A stretch of DNA of 64,000 nt from Verrucomicrobiota bacterium (GCA_019136135.1 JAGVUR010000209.1:49271-113270); one strand, 5' to 3'; shown: positions 17,000 through 26,651, counted from the first letter of the stretch. A program made the numbers and translations. Notes: generated by a model from the letters alone, not told the origin.

Positions 17000-19189
17000 A
17001 TGATGGCATGTGAATGTACAGGTGTGGCGCCGGGCATTCAGGGACTTCGTGTCACTGTTGCGCTGGCTGGGAATCCCAATTCAGGCAAGACGACTCTATT
17101 CAACGCCTTGACCTGTTCCAGGCAGCATGTCGGGAACTACCCAGGTGTTACCGTTGAGAAGAAGGAAGGTGAATTCGAGCATGACGGCATGGAGATCCAT
17201 GTGATTGACTTGCCTGGCACGTACAGCCTGACTGCCTACAGTCCCGAGGAGTTGGTTGCGCGGAACGTGGTAATCAACGAGGCTCCTGACATGGTTGTCG
17301 ATGTGGTTGACGCATCGAACCTTGAGCGCAATTTGTATCTTGCCGTGCAGTTCATGGAACTGGGGATTCCTATGATTTTGGCATTCAACATGTCCGACTT
17401 GGCCGAGGCTCGCGGTCACAGCATTGACATCGAGCGTCTTTCCGAGCTTTTCCAGGTTCCGATCATCCGCATGGTTGCGCACAAGGGGCAGGGCATCCAG
17501 GAACTCAAGCAGGCGATTGTCCATGTTGCCGGGCAGACACCGGCGCAGCAACCCGCAACGGTCAAGTATGGGGGGCATATTGAAGCTGAACTTGACAAGT
17601 TGACGGAAGCGTTGCAGGGAAGCGTGCCAGATTCGGGGCGTCCGACAGCGCGTTGGCTTGCCCTGAAGCTGTTGGAAGGCGACGAGGCAGTGATCGGGCA
17701 GATACGGCGGGAAGCCAAAAATGCGATCGACGTCTTGCAGAAGGTCGAGGATTCGCGCAATCTTCTGGTGCGCGAGCTTGGCGACGACGCTGAAATCCTG
17801 ATTGCCGACCGTCGTTACGGCTTTATCTCAGGTGCTTGCCAGGAGGCGGTTCGCAGCACGGTCGAGACTCGCCACAGCATGTCGGACCGGATCGACATGG
17901 TCTTGACTCACCGTGTTTTGAGCATCCCCATTTTCCTTCTCATGATGTTTTTGGTATTCAAGCTTACGTTTGCGGTTGGCGATCCGTTGATGGGGTGGAT
18001 AGAGAGCTTCTTCGGCTGGCTTGGCGAGGCGATCACGACCTATTGGCCTGAAGGAGCCGCGCCGTTGCTGCAATCGCTGATTGTGGACGGCATCATCGGC
18101 GGCGTTGGCGGCGTAGTTGTTTTCCTGCCCAACATCTTGTTATTGTTCCTTGCCATCTCGATTCTCGAGGACAGCGGCTACATGGCCCGTGCCGCGTTCA
18201 TCATGGATCGCTTCATGCACAAAATCGGTTTGCATGGCAAGAGCTTCATCCCGATGCTGATCGGCTTTGGCTGCACGGTGCCGGCGATCATGGCGACGCG
18301 GACGCTTGAGAACCACCGCGACCGCCTGACCACGATGCTTGTCGCCCCGCTGATGAGTTGCGGGGCACGGCTGCCGATCTACGCGCTGATCATCCCGGCG
18401 TTCTTCCCTGCCACCTGGCATGCCCGGTTGCTGTGGCTCATCTACTTCATCGGCATTGTGCTGGCGATCGTCTGCGCCAAGTTGCTCCGCGGCACCCTGT
18501 TCAAGGGCGAAGCCGCGCCGTTCGTCATGGAGCTGCCACCCTATCGACTGCCCACAGTTCGCGGCGTCCTCGTGCACATGTGGGAACGCGGCTGGCTGTA
18601 TCTCAAGAAGGCAGGTACGCTGATCCTTGGCGTGTCTATCGTCATGTGGGCGTTGCTGACCTTCCCTCAGAAAATCGAATACAGCCGCGACTACAATCAG
18701 GCAATCGAGGACGTAAGCAGCAAGCAATTGCCTGCCGAAGAGGCCGAGGAACTCGTCGCCGAACTCGAGCAGGCCCGCGCTTCCGAGGAACTCGCCAACA
18801 GCTACGCCGGTCGCATCGGCCACGCGTTCGAGCCGCTGATCAAGCCGCTTGGCTTCGACTGGAAGATCGGTACGGCGATGATCGGCGCCTTTGCCGCCAA
18901 GGAAGTCTTTGTCGCCCAGATGGGCATTGTCTATTCAGTCGGCGAGGCCGACGAGGATTCCGTGCCCTTGCGCGACAAGCTCAGGGAGAACTACAGTCCC
19001 CTAGTCGGCTTCTGCATCATGCTCTTCAGCCTGATCAGTGCTCCCTGCATGGCTACGATTGCCGTGACCAAGCGGGAGAGCAACTCTTGGAAGTGGGCCT
19101 TGTTCCAGCTCGGGGGGCTGACGGCGCTTGCATACGTGATTACGCTGATTGTCTATCAGGTCGGCAGTATATGTGGAATTGGGGTCTAA
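17000..19189 (+). CDS. feoB: Ferrous iron transporter FeoB
   Basis: This 729-residue protein has the complete FeoB layout. The N-terminal G domain carries G1 GNPNSGKT (about residues 24-31), the switch YPGVTVEKKEG, G3 DLPGTYSL and G4 NMSD. A helical GDI-like spacer follows, then the membrane part with two Gate regions (GFGCTVPAIMATRTLENHRDR and FAAKEVFVAQMGIVYSVG) and APCMATIAVTKRE. It transports Fe2+ across the inner membrane. The start has a perfect AAGGAGG; ATG ATG at 17000 and 17003 are equivalent. It lies 110 bases after feoA and is followed by a Cys-rich small membrane protein. Confidence 0.97.
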   Translation: MMACECTGVAPGIQGLRVTVALAGNPNSGKTTLFNALTCSRQHVGNYPGVTVEKKEGEFEHDGMEIHVIDLPGTYSLTAYSPEELVARNVVINEAPDMVVDVVDASNLERNLYLAVQFMELGIPMILAFNMSDLAEARGHSIDIERLSELFQVPIIRMVAHKGQGIQELKQAIVHVAGQTPAQQPATVKYGGHIEAELDKLTEALQGSVPDSGRPTARWLALKLLEGDEAVIGQIRREAKNAIDVLQKVEDSRNLLVRELGDDAEILIADRRYGFISGACQEAVRSTVETRHSMSDRIDMVLTHRVLSIPIFLLMMFLVFKLTFAVGDPLMGWIESFFGWLGEAITTYWPEGAAPLLQSLIVDGIIGGVGGVVVFLPNILLLFLAISILEDSGYMARAAFIMDRFMHKIGLHGKSFIPMLIGFGCTVPAIMATRTLENHRDRLTTMLVAPLMSCGARLPIYALIIPAFFPATWHARLLWLIYFIGIVLAIVCAKLLRGTLFKGEAAPFVMELPPYRLPTVRGVLVHMWERGWLYLKKAGTLILGVSIVMWALLTFPQKIEYSRDYNQAIEDVSSKQLPAEEAEELVAELEQARASEELANSYAGRIGHAFEPLIKPLGFDWKIGTAMIGAFAAKEVFVAQMGIVYSVGEADEDSVPLRDKLRENYSPLVGFCIMLFSLISAPCMATIAVTKRESNSWKWALFQLGGLTALAYVITLIVYQVGSICGIGV

Positions 19190-19208
19190 AGGTATAGGAT
19201 GGTGAACC

Positions 19209-19457
19209 ATGATTGAATACATCATTGTCGGATTGATTGTCGGTGCCGTTCTCTTTGCAACTGGTCGCTACCTATGGCGGACTTGGACTGGTCGGAATAC
19301 TGAAGGTTGCTCAGGTTGCACCGGTTGCAGCAACTCCTTCCAGGGCTGCGGCGGCATGTGCTTGCGGACATTGCGTCAGGGGGAGGGCGGCGATTCCGCC
19401 AAGTCATCTCGCAAGGAAGCGGACAGCATTTTTCGATCAGGCAATGCAAGGAAATGA
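19209..19457 (+). CDS. FeoB-associated Cys-rich membrane protein
   Basis: This 82-residue peptide has one N-terminal membrane helix (MIEYIIVGLIVGAVLFATGRYLW) followed by a cysteine cluster CSGCTGCSNSFQGCGGMC and a basic tail. This is the layout of the small protein often found just behind feoB in anaerobes, thought to help deliver or sense iron. It starts 19 bases after feoB. Its stop overlaps an ATG (ATGA at 19454) that could couple it to the next gene. Confidence 0.8.
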   Translation: MIEYIIVGLIVGAVLFATGRYLWRTWTGRNTEGCSGCTGCSNSFQGCGGMCLRTLRQGEGGDSAKSSRKEADSIFRSGNARK

Positions 19458-19477
19458 TAAACAAGAAAGGCAAAGAA

Positions 19478-20311
19478 ATGAAAAACATCAGTCGAGTTGC
19501 TTGGATGTTGGTGGTTGTGTTGGTGCTTTCTGGAACAGCGGTGTTCGCCCAGCAGGGTCTCGCGCTGTCGGATCTTGTGCAATCGGCTAGCAACGACGAA
19601 TGGCGTCCTGAAGTCAGCTTAACGTTGGATTGGACCTCGCGATACATTGACAAGGGCGAAGTCTCGAATCCTGATCCGGTTGGTCAGGTCGATCTCAGCC
19701 TATCGCTGAAAGGCTTCTATGTTGGTGTCTGGACCTGCGTTGATTTCACTGATGTGAATGGCTACCGCAACGAGCCGGAAGAGTGGAATTACTACTTGGG
19801 CTATGAATACAAGTTCACAGGCGTTCCAGGGGTTGAGAGTCTCACCATCGACCTGGGCTGGACCTATTGCGACTGCCCACGGAATTCTTCGTCGGACAAT
19901 CAAGAGATTGGCCTCAGCATCGCGCTGGAGGACGTCAGGCTTTCTCCCACGGTAGTCTTTACCTGGGACTACGAAGATGACATCTGGTGTGTTGAAGCTG
20001 GGGTCAGCCACGAAATGCCACTTAAGTTCATCAGCGAAAAACTGCTGTTCGGCACCTCGCTCGATCTGGCTTGGGGCAACACGCGCTGGAACGGTGGCCT
20101 GGACAAGGGGGATGATACTTACAAGAACGCATTGGCTACTGCAACCCTGACCACGGAGCTGACGTATCAGCTTACTGAAAACATCTCCTTTGGCCCCTAT
20201 ACGATTGTCGCCTGGGCGCTGGATCATGACATACGCGAGAAATTCCGGGATGACAGCATCAACAATGCTTGCAATTTCGTTTGGGGCATCAAGCTCAACA
20301 TGGAATTCTAA
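19478..20311 (+). CDS. Outer-membrane beta-barrel protein, TorF/Gcw-like
   Basis: This 277-residue protein has a signal peptide (MKNISRVAWMLVVVLVLSGTAVFAQQ), then alternating amphipathic strands, and ends in a terminal Phe (KLNMEF), the hallmark of outer-membrane porins. The opening SLTLDWTSRYIDKGEV...PDPVGQVDLSLSLKGFYVGVWTCVDF resembles the TorF/Gcw_chp putative porin family. AAGG precedes the ATG at 19478; an earlier ATG at 19454 in the same frame overlaps the preceding stop. Its place at the end of the feo operon suggests passage of Fe2+ or a small ligand across the outer membrane, which is inference. Confidence 0.7.
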   Translation: MKNISRVAWMLVVVLVLSGTAVFAQQGLALSDLVQSASNDEWRPEVSLTLDWTSRYIDKGEVSNPDPVGQVDLSLSLKGFYVGVWTCVDFTDVNGYRNEPEEWNYYLGYEYKFTGVPGVESLTIDLGWTYCDCPRNSSSDNQEIGLSIALEDVRLSPTVVFTWDYEDDIWCVEAGVSHEMPLKFISEKLLFGTSLDLAWGNTRWNGGLDKGDDTYKNALATATLTTELTYQLTENISFGPYTIVAWALDHDIREKFRDDSINNACNFVWGIKLNMEF

Positions 20312-20370
20312 GTCGAAAGAGCGGCTATGCCGACAAGCATGCATCGACTGCCCCCTGGTCGGCGACCACA

Positions 20371-20440
20371 GGTCGGACAGGTCGGACAGGTCGGACGGAT
20401 CGGACGGGTCGGATAGGGGTCATTCATCATTCATCATTCA
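20371..20440. repeat. GTCGGAC tandem array followed by ATTCATC repeats
   Basis: Five 9-10 base units of GGTCGGACRG (20371-20414) are followed by GTCATTCATCATTCATCATTCA (20419-20440). The same combination, longer, recurs at 54534-54630. It lies between the ends of two convergent genes. Confidence 0.85.
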
Positions 20441-20517
20441 GCATGGCTGGCATGACATGCCGCGCTGGGGCTGGTGTCCTTTTTTCCATGCATTTCGCCA
20501 ATGTTGCGAACGGCATT

Positions 20518-23463
20518 CTAGGGTTTGAGTTGGAGCTGGCGGATAAAGTCGGCGCAGCGAAGTCTGATTTCGTTCAGCTTCAATGGATTGAGTTGAGCTG
20601 CGACAGTTGCCGTCCAAGGGCATTCCAGGTGGGTTCCCCTGAGTTTTGGACCGTGGGGTAGGGCATAGGGGCTTGGCATGGCGGCCAGAAGGTCATCCAA
20701 GAAGACTTGTGCTTGTTTGGCGATGTTGTTTTCTGGATCGGCGCTTTGGATTTCGTGCTTGAGGGTTTGCAGGTACCTCAAGTCGTCAATGCCCTCCCTG
20801 TATCCTTCCCAGATTTTAGCAGAGACGAGTTGTTTGTCTTGATGGGAGTAGAAGCCGAAAATATGCGCTCCTGCATTTTCAGGGAATGAGAATGGGTATT
20901 GCAGGCAGGAGTAGTATGTCCATGGCATCATGAAGTCGAGTGGCGATTCCATCAGCAGGAGTCCATTTCTGACCCTGTACCAATTGGGTGCGTAGAAAGC
21001 TCCGACTGGGTTGTAGTATGCTCCCGCCACGCTTTCGAATTGATCAAGTTCACGCTTGTAGTCCTCCTTGGTGTTTCCTGCTCCAAGGAACCATTCCCAA
21101 GATGACATGTGGTGGCATCGCCAATGGACATGGGGTGCGAGTTCCGCACGCATTTTGTTGGCGTTTTCACCTTGGAAATGGAAGGTGATGTAGTGCTTGA
21201 AGCCGGGGACTTGGTTGGCGGCCTTGACGGCGGCGATGTAGATCGGAAGCCTGCCGTGGTTGAAAACCTCGTCCATCGTTGTTGGAATGAGGACGAGATT
21301 GGCGAAATGGCGTTGGACATCCTTCAGGCCGTTTATCACTTGTATCGCCAACTTCAGATAAGCCTGGTTTTGCACGGCGTCCAAGGCGGCTTTTTTCCGA
21401 CTGGGGTCGTCCTTGATGAACGGGTAGAAGCAGCCGATCATTTCGCCAAGTTCGGTGCTGACGACCACGTAACCCTTGAAACCGACTTTTTCGATGTGCT
21501 TCAGGCCATTGACCATAGCTGTAAAATCCGGGATGTATTGCCCATTTTGATCCTGGATGAAATCGGGCTTCAGGAAATCGGCGCAGTGAATCATCGTGAT
21601 GTTGTTGGTGATGAGGTCGTTCATCTCCGCCTGAAAGGCTTCAGGATGGTTGAGCGTACGGGCTAAATTGTAGTAGATGCCGAAGATTTTCCCGATTGGC
21701 TTCGATAATTTGATGGGAAGGACGTGGAAGGAAATCGGGAGCTGGGCGAGGAGCTTGCCGTCGGTTTCGACAAATCCCAGCGTTGACCGATAGATGCCTG
21801 GCGGCTGGTCGGGAGGGACGTTGATTTTCAGGAAGATTTCCCTGAAGTGTCCTGCCTTGAGGACAAAAGACGTGATTTTCCGCAGGAATTTTGTGACCAT
21901 TCGCGTTTTTTCGTGATCCATGTCATATCGGATGCATTCAGGCATTCGCATTCCGTAGAGGATTTTCAGGTTGTCCTCGGCAATCACATCGTTGTTTTCC
22001 GATTTCAGTGGAGCGAGGAGTCGGATATCGATCGTCGGCGTATCTTTTGGGGTTGCGACGATTGTTGCAAGGGTTTCGATTTCGTCTGGTGCTGCGAATC
22101 CCTGTAGGATGCCCGAGGGGGCGAATCCCGCATTGCTTGCCGGGTCGAAGGAATCGGTGACATTGGTTGGCGCGAAGAGGAGGCTGTGGTTTTCCCTGAG
22201 TGTCAGGTCTTCGTAGGCATATCGGTATGCGTTGTCGAGTTCCTCATCCAGTTGCTGTTGTGATCTTGGAGCGGTTTCTGGTTGTATGTAATCTTTTGGA
22301 ATTGTCTTGACGATGCTAGGCTGGGGTGGCTTGATTCCCGATTTGAGTAGGCATGCATCCGCCCAGGCCGAGTGGTCGCAGAAATCGTCAACTCCTTCGA
22401 GGCACTCGAGTGTAAGTTCCTTGACGTTTGCGATGTCGATTGCGATTGGCGTTGGCTTTGCTGTTCTCGTTTGCAGGTGCCTGAATCGTTCTTTCCCGTC
22501 AGCGAGGATTCTGAAGAGTACGCTTCCTCTTAAGCCTGCGTAGTCGCTGATTCCAATGGTGGCCTGGAAGGTCTCGTACTGCCCCATCAGCCTGTAGGTC
22601 GCCGAGTTGGTGGCGTGCATGGCCAGCCCTTTGGCGTATTGTTTCCCGTCGAAGATGATCGGCAAAGGCTCTGGCTGTCTCGGGAATGCGTTTTTGCCCA
22701 GTGCGCCGGGTCTGTCTGCCTTCCATTCGGGGGCATCTGCGATGTAGAGGATGTCCTGGTCGGGCAGGATTTCGCCGTATGCGACGAAGTTCAGCTTGCA
22801 GTCGTCGGAGATGGTCAGGTTGTCGAAAGCATCGCCTCCTGATTCTCCGATGACGATCATTCGATTTCGGCATGTTTCTGTTGGCTGTGGTCCTCGTGGT
22901 CCCTTGAAGAGGTTTTTGCCGTCAACATTCAAGTAGTATGTATTTTCGTCAAAGGCGAGTACGATTCGATGCCATTCCGACTTTCGCCATTTTTCGACGG
23001 AGAGGCGTCTTCCGCTGGGCGCTTGAATGGGAAAGTATGTTCCGTTAACGACGAATGAGCCGCCCAGTTGATTTTTAAGGAACTTGTTGTTGCTTCCTGC
23101 CTTGTTGAGTTGGAGGTAGGTGTCCTTGCTGTCGGTATAGACTGCGAAAATCACGTGGGATTGGTCGTCGTTTCCGTCCCAGCTTGGTGCAAAGTCGAAT
23201 GCGATCGTTCCTGTTTCCCAGGAGAAGTTATTGGTTGCGTCGTAGGCAACTCCGCCTTGGTTTGCCCTAATTGCTCCGTTGGAGTTTTTCCCTGGGGTTA
23301 TTCTGGTGGCGTTGCCATTGATGGATTTTGGCGATCCGGTCGCGTATTTTGCGTCCAATCCATCCTCGAAGTCAGCGTAGAACAAGTCGCGTGCGATGCT
23401 TGGAATTGCAAATAGCATCAAGCAAGCGATTGTCGAGAAACCGAGTTTTCTCCAGGGGATCAT
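20518..23463 (-). CDS. Secreted GH123/DUF4091-like protein with LamG-like and NPCBM domains
   Basis: This 981-residue protein has a signal peptide (IACLMLFAIPSIA). A concanavalin-like N-domain of about 200 residues follows (FYADFEDGLDAKYA...TGTIAFDFAP). An NPCBM sugar-binding domain comes next (FDGKQYAKGLAMHATNSATYRL...ISDYAGLRGSVLFRILADGKE). The C-terminal half resembles GH123/DUF4091 (beta-N-acetylgalactosaminidase family), with LIPTTMDEVF and the characteristic ending WEGYREGIDDLRYLQTLKHEI. It starts three bases after the MCE gene stop, so it appears to be the last gene of the lipid-transport operon. The actual substrate is unknown. Confidence 0.75.
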   Translation of the reverse strand: MIPWRKLGFSTIACLMLFAIPSIARDLFYADFEDGLDAKYATGSPKSINGNATRITPGKNSNGAIRANQGGVAYDATNNFSWETGTIAFDFAPSWDGNDDQSHVIFAVYTDSKDTYLQLNKAGSNNKFLKNQLGGSFVVNGTYFPIQAPSGRRLSVEKWRKSEWHRIVLAFDENTYYLNVDGKNLFKGPRGPQPTETCRNRMIVIGESGGDAFDNLTISDDCKLNFVAYGEILPDQDILYIADAPEWKADRPGALGKNAFPRQPEPLPIIFDGKQYAKGLAMHATNSATYRLMGQYETFQATIGISDYAGLRGSVLFRILADGKERFRHLQTRTAKPTPIAIDIANVKELTLECLEGVDDFCDHSAWADACLLKSGIKPPQPSIVKTIPKDYIQPETAPRSQQQLDEELDNAYRYAYEDLTLRENHSLLFAPTNVTDSFDPASNAGFAPSGILQGFAAPDEIETLATIVATPKDTPTIDIRLLAPLKSENNDVIAEDNLKILYGMRMPECIRYDMDHEKTRMVTKFLRKITSFVLKAGHFREIFLKINVPPDQPPGIYRSTLGFVETDGKLLAQLPISFHVLPIKLSKPIGKIFGIYYNLARTLNHPEAFQAEMNDLITNNITMIHCADFLKPDFIQDQNGQYIPDFTAMVNGLKHIEKVGFKGYVVVSTELGEMIGCFYPFIKDDPSRKKAALDAVQNQAYLKLAIQVINGLKDVQRHFANLVLIPTTMDEVFNHGRLPIYIAAVKAANQVPGFKHYITFHFQGENANKMRAELAPHVHWRCHHMSSWEWFLGAGNTKEDYKRELDQFESVAGAYYNPVGAFYAPNWYRVRNGLLLMESPLDFMMPWTYYSCLQYPFSFPENAGAHIFGFYSHQDKQLVSAKIWEGYREGIDDLRYLQTLKHEIQSADPENNIAKQAQVFLDDLLAAMPSPYALPHGPKLRGTHLECPWTATVAAQLNPLKLNEIRLRCADFIRQLQLKP

Positions 23464-23466
23464 GAA

Positions 23467-24711
23467 TCAATTTCGTCCTCTGATCAGCGCTTCAGGCGTT
23501 TGGTTGAGCATGTCCGTGAGCGACCTGAACGACTGTGCCGCTTGGCGGATATCCTCGATTGCCTTGCTCAGGTCTTGCTGGATTGGGGCTTGTTTTCCGA
23601 CGGCTTGCCTGATCGTTTCGAGGGTTTGATGGGTTGCCTGGAGGACATTGCTGGTATCCTTGGTGACTTGTTCGAAATCCTCGAGGAGCTTCGCGGTTGG
23701 TCCTTCCTCGAATGCGGCGGCTTTTTCCGCTGTTTTGATCAGATTGTTGGCATCTTGGATTGTGGATTCGAGTTTTGGCGCGAGGTTGGCGGTAGTTTGC
23801 TTAATTGTCGCCAGCGTGGTTTGGGCGTCCGCCAGGAGCATTGGCAGGTTTTGGTCAAGTGCGGTGACCAGCTTGTCGGTCTTATTGAGGATGTTTGAGA
23901 TTGAGGACAGCAATTGCATTAGTACTGTAACGGGCGAGATTTCGACCGGTCCGATTTTCTTGCCTTTTAGCGCATGGGTGATGTTTTTGGCGTCGCCTGT
24001 CACTTCTCTGATGTTATTTGATGTTTCGACCAGGTTGTCGAGGAAGACTTCCGCTTTTCCTTCTTGGAAGAAGTTGCCGATGACATTGATTGCCGCGTGT
24101 GCGTTTTCGATTTGCTTGCTGAAGTCCCGTTGGTTCAGCGAGAGATAGAGTCTTTCGAACGCGCTGATTCTTGATGGCAGGATTCCCTTCTCGAGTTCTT
24201 CCTTGATTGTTTGTGTTGCTACTTCGTTTTCGAAGAGGTCGAGTTCGATGTAGAGCAGTCCTGTGAGGATGCTTTGGGTTTGCAATTGTGCCCTCATTCC
24301 TTTTTCAAGGACCATGTTTCGGATCCAGGCCTTCATGTCTTTTTCGGATTCGGCGGGATTGAGTTGGATCAGGAGCTGCTCGACCCGGCTGTCGGTCTGG
24401 GTTTCCGAGGGTGCGAACGCCTTGGGAAACAGTTTGACGGTGACTTGGATCGGCCAGCGGTTCGTTTCCGCGGAGAAATGGTCCGACACCTGCAAGGCCA
24501 GGCGGATGTCGGTGACCTGGCCAATCTTGATGCCGCGAAACATAACGGCGGAACCGACGTTGAGGCCGTTGACGGACTTGTCGAAATACAATTGGTACGT
24601 CACGTTCTTGGTGAAGAGCCCGCCACGTCCAAAGGTCATGAGTCCGACGATCAGCAGGAGGATGGCGCCGATGACGAAGGCGCCTATTGCGGCTGGATTG
24701 ATTCTGGTCAT
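23467..24711 (-). CDS. MlaD-type MCE-domain protein
   Basis: This 414-residue protein has an N-terminal membrane anchor (AIGAFVIGAILLLIVGLMTF). One MCE domain follows (VTYQLYFDKSVNGLNVGSAVMFRGIKIGQVTDIRL), then a long helical tail (NLAPKLESTIQDANNLIKTAEKAA). MCE proteins form periplasmic rings that carry lipids between membranes together with an MlaE permease and MlaF ATPase, both encoded just upstream. The start overlaps the ATPase stop (ATGA). The long tail resembles PqiB/YebT-like or chloroplast TGD2-like proteins more than the short E. coli MlaD. Confidence 0.9.
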   Translation of the reverse strand: MTRINPAAIGAFVIGAILLLIVGLMTFGRGGLFTKNVTYQLYFDKSVNGLNVGSAVMFRGIKIGQVTDIRLALQVSDHFSAETNRWPIQVTVKLFPKAFAPSETQTDSRVEQLLIQLNPAESEKDMKAWIRNMVLEKGMRAQLQTQSILTGLLYIELDLFENEVATQTIKEELEKGILPSRISAFERLYLSLNQRDFSKQIENAHAAINVIGNFFQEGKAEVFLDNLVETSNNIREVTGDAKNITHALKGKKIGPVEISPVTVLMQLLSSISNILNKTDKLVTALDQNLPMLLADAQTTLATIKQTTANLAPKLESTIQDANNLIKTAEKAAAFEEGPTAKLLEDFEQVTKDTSNVLQATHQTLETIRQAVGKQAPIQQDLSKAIEDIRQAAQSFRSLTDMLNQTPEALIRGRN

Positions 24712-25514
24712 ATTGCTTGCTGCCTGTCTGTTTTGCCCGTTCCCCTGGTAAGGAAATCGATAAGGTTCTGGTCTGTTGTGTCTTGTAGGATTTGCCTGGG
24801 ATGCCCTTGTGCGGTCATGGTGTGTGTTGCGCTATCAAGGAAGATCGCATCGGTTGCAATCGTGAAAATACTTTGCAATTCATGGGTTACGACGACGATT
24901 GTCGTGTGGAGCGATTCTCTGAGTTCGATGATGAGTTCGTCAAGTCGCCTTGCGGAAATCGGGTCGAGTCCTGCCGATGGTTCGTCAAGGAAAAGGATTT
25001 TGGGATCCAGCGCCATTGCCCTTGCGATGCCTGCTCTTTTCTGCATGCCTCCCGAAAGTTCTGCCGGGTAGAAGTTTTCGAATCCCGCCAGGCCTACGAG
25101 CGCGAGTTTGACTTGGCAGAGTTCCTTGATTTCCCTGGGGTTCAGGTTTGTGTATTCCTGTAGTGGGAAGGCGACGTTTTCGGCGAGGTTCATCGATGAC
25201 CACAGGCCGCCGGACTGGAACATCGTTCCCGACGCCTGCCTGATTTTGTGTTGGGTTTTCATGTCGCAGTTCCAGAGGTCGTGTCCGTCCCTGAGGATCG
25301 TGCCTGCGGCGGGCTTGTGAAGTCCGATCAGATGCCTGAGCAGGGTGCTCTTGCCGCAGCCGCTGCCGCCCATGATGATGAACGTGGCCCCCTTCTTGAC
25401 CGTGAACGTAAGTTTGTCCTGGATGATACGTTGGCCGTATGACAAGGTTACGTCGCGGACCTCGATGGGAGGCGGTTCGTGGGGAGGATTGGATGGCGAC
25501 TTGGGAGGGGTCAT
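24708..25514 (-). CDS. MlaF-type ABC transporter ATPase
   Basis: This 268-residue protein has Walker A GGSGCGKSTL, Q-loop MFQSGGLW, the signature LSGGMQKRAGIARAMA, Walker B ILFLDEPSAGLDP and the H-loop VVVTHE. The MQKRAGIARA signature is characteristic of MlaF/Ttg2A ATPases. The frame extends upstream to 25823, but the ATG at 25512-25514, overlapping the permease stop by the ATGA arrangement, is the sensible start. It powers lipid transport by the MlaE-MlaD complex. Confidence 0.93.
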   Translation of the reverse strand: MTPPKSPSNPPHEPPPIEVRDVTLSYGQRIIQDKLTFTVKKGATFIIMGGSGCGKSTLLRHLIGLHKPAAGTILRDGHDLWNCDMKTQHKIRQASGTMFQSGGLWSSMNLAENVAFPLQEYTNLNPREIKELCQVKLALVGLAGFENFYPAELSGGMQKRAGIARAMALDPKILFLDEPSAGLDPISARRLDELIIELRESLHTTIVVVTHELQSIFTIATDAIFLDSATHTMTAQGHPRQILQDTTDQNLIDFLTRGTGKTDRQQAI

Positions 25515-26644
25515 ATTTTCAGAATGACGCAAAGGATGGTGATGATCGTAGTGGCAATGACCATGCAAATCAAACTCGCCACAACGGCGGATGTGGCGGC
25601 TTGACCGACTGCGGTGGAATTCTTCTTGCAACGAATCCCCTGGTAGCAACCGCATATGGCTATCAAAACTCCAAAGACAAAACCCGAGAATATGCCGACG
25701 AAGAGGTCGTTGAGCGAAGTCGTGGCTGACAATTGCCTGAGGAATTCCGTCCTGTTCAATCCTGAATAGAAGATTCCGACTGCCATTCCCCCCGCCAATC
25801 CCAGCAGGTCGGCATAGATGCAAAGCGGTGGCAGCACGAAGCAGAGCGCGAGGAATCTCGGGAGGACGAGGGTTTCCATTGGCGAGAGTCCCATCGCCCG
25901 ATAGGCTTCAATTTCATCGTTGGCGTTCATCGATCCCAGTTCGGCGGCGTAGGCCGCTCCCGTTCGGCCTGCCATGACCACCCCCACCATCACAGGTCCC
26001 ATCAAGCGAAGGATCCCAATGCCAACGAGGCTGGCGACGAATATCTCCGCTCCGAACATCTTCAGGGGAATGGAGCCGATGAAGGCGAGAATCAACCCGA
26101 TCAGAAAGCCGATCATCGAAATCAAAGGAAGGGCCATGTGGCCGGCCAAGGCGATCTGCCGCCAAATATCCGACCAGCGAGTCCTGGCCAGGCCGACATG
26201 GAACTTAAGAAGAGTCAAGACAAGTTCTCCGACGAAGCGGTTGACGCTGGCAAAGGATTTGAAAACCTGGAGCGTCTTGTTGCCCAGGGCGGTGAGGAAG
26301 GATTCCGGCTCCCGCTCAGGCGGCTGGAGCTTGTTGCTTGTTGACTTGGTAAGGTCCAGGAGCCGCTTCAAGCCAAGTGGAACGTTGACGACTTCGAATG
26401 TGATCGTGTTGCTTTCGGCATATTGTTCCAGCCTAGTGATGAACGCCAGGAGCATCGTATCCCAATTGCGGATATGGGTTCCGTCCAGGACGAGTGCCTT
26501 GGTGTCACGCGGAAGCGCCAGATCGCCGATCCTGGGGATTTGCATTTGCTTGAGCCAGTCTCCCTCGGGCATCAGGATGGTCTCGCCGGGGCGAGTCGCA
26601 TCGATGGTCACCGAAAAACGAGCATGGCGTTTGGCTTTTCCCAT
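25511..26644 (-). CDS. MlaE-type ABC permease with N-terminal STAS-like domain
   Basis: This 377-residue protein starts with about 110 residues resembling a STAS fold (SVTIDATRPGETILMPEGDW...ALVLDGTHIRNWDTMLLAFITRLEQ). The MlaE permease domain follows (HMALPLISMIGFLIGLILAF, GPVMVGVVMAGRTGAAYAAELGSMNANDEIEAYRAMGLSP, VLPRFLALCFVLPPLCIYADLLGLAGG). In E. coli the STAS protein is separate (MlaB), and fusion to the permease is common in other phyla. It is the first transporter gene of the operon and starts seven bases after an acidic unknown. Confidence 0.92.
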   Translation of the reverse strand: MGKAKRHARFSVTIDATRPGETILMPEGDWLKQMQIPRIGDLALPRDTKALVLDGTHIRNWDTMLLAFITRLEQYAESNTITFEVVNVPLGLKRLLDLTKSTSNKLQPPEREPESFLTALGNKTLQVFKSFASVNRFVGELVLTLLKFHVGLARTRWSDIWRQIALAGHMALPLISMIGFLIGLILAFIGSIPLKMFGAEIFVASLVGIGILRLMGPVMVGVVMAGRTGAAYAAELGSMNANDEIEAYRAMGLSPMETLVLPRFLALCFVLPPLCIYADLLGLAGGMAVGIFYSGLNRTEFLRQLSATTSLNDLFVGIFSGFVFGVLIAICGCYQGIRCKKNSTAVGQAATSAVVASLICMVIATTIITILCVILKI

Positions 26645-26651
26645 TTTGGCA

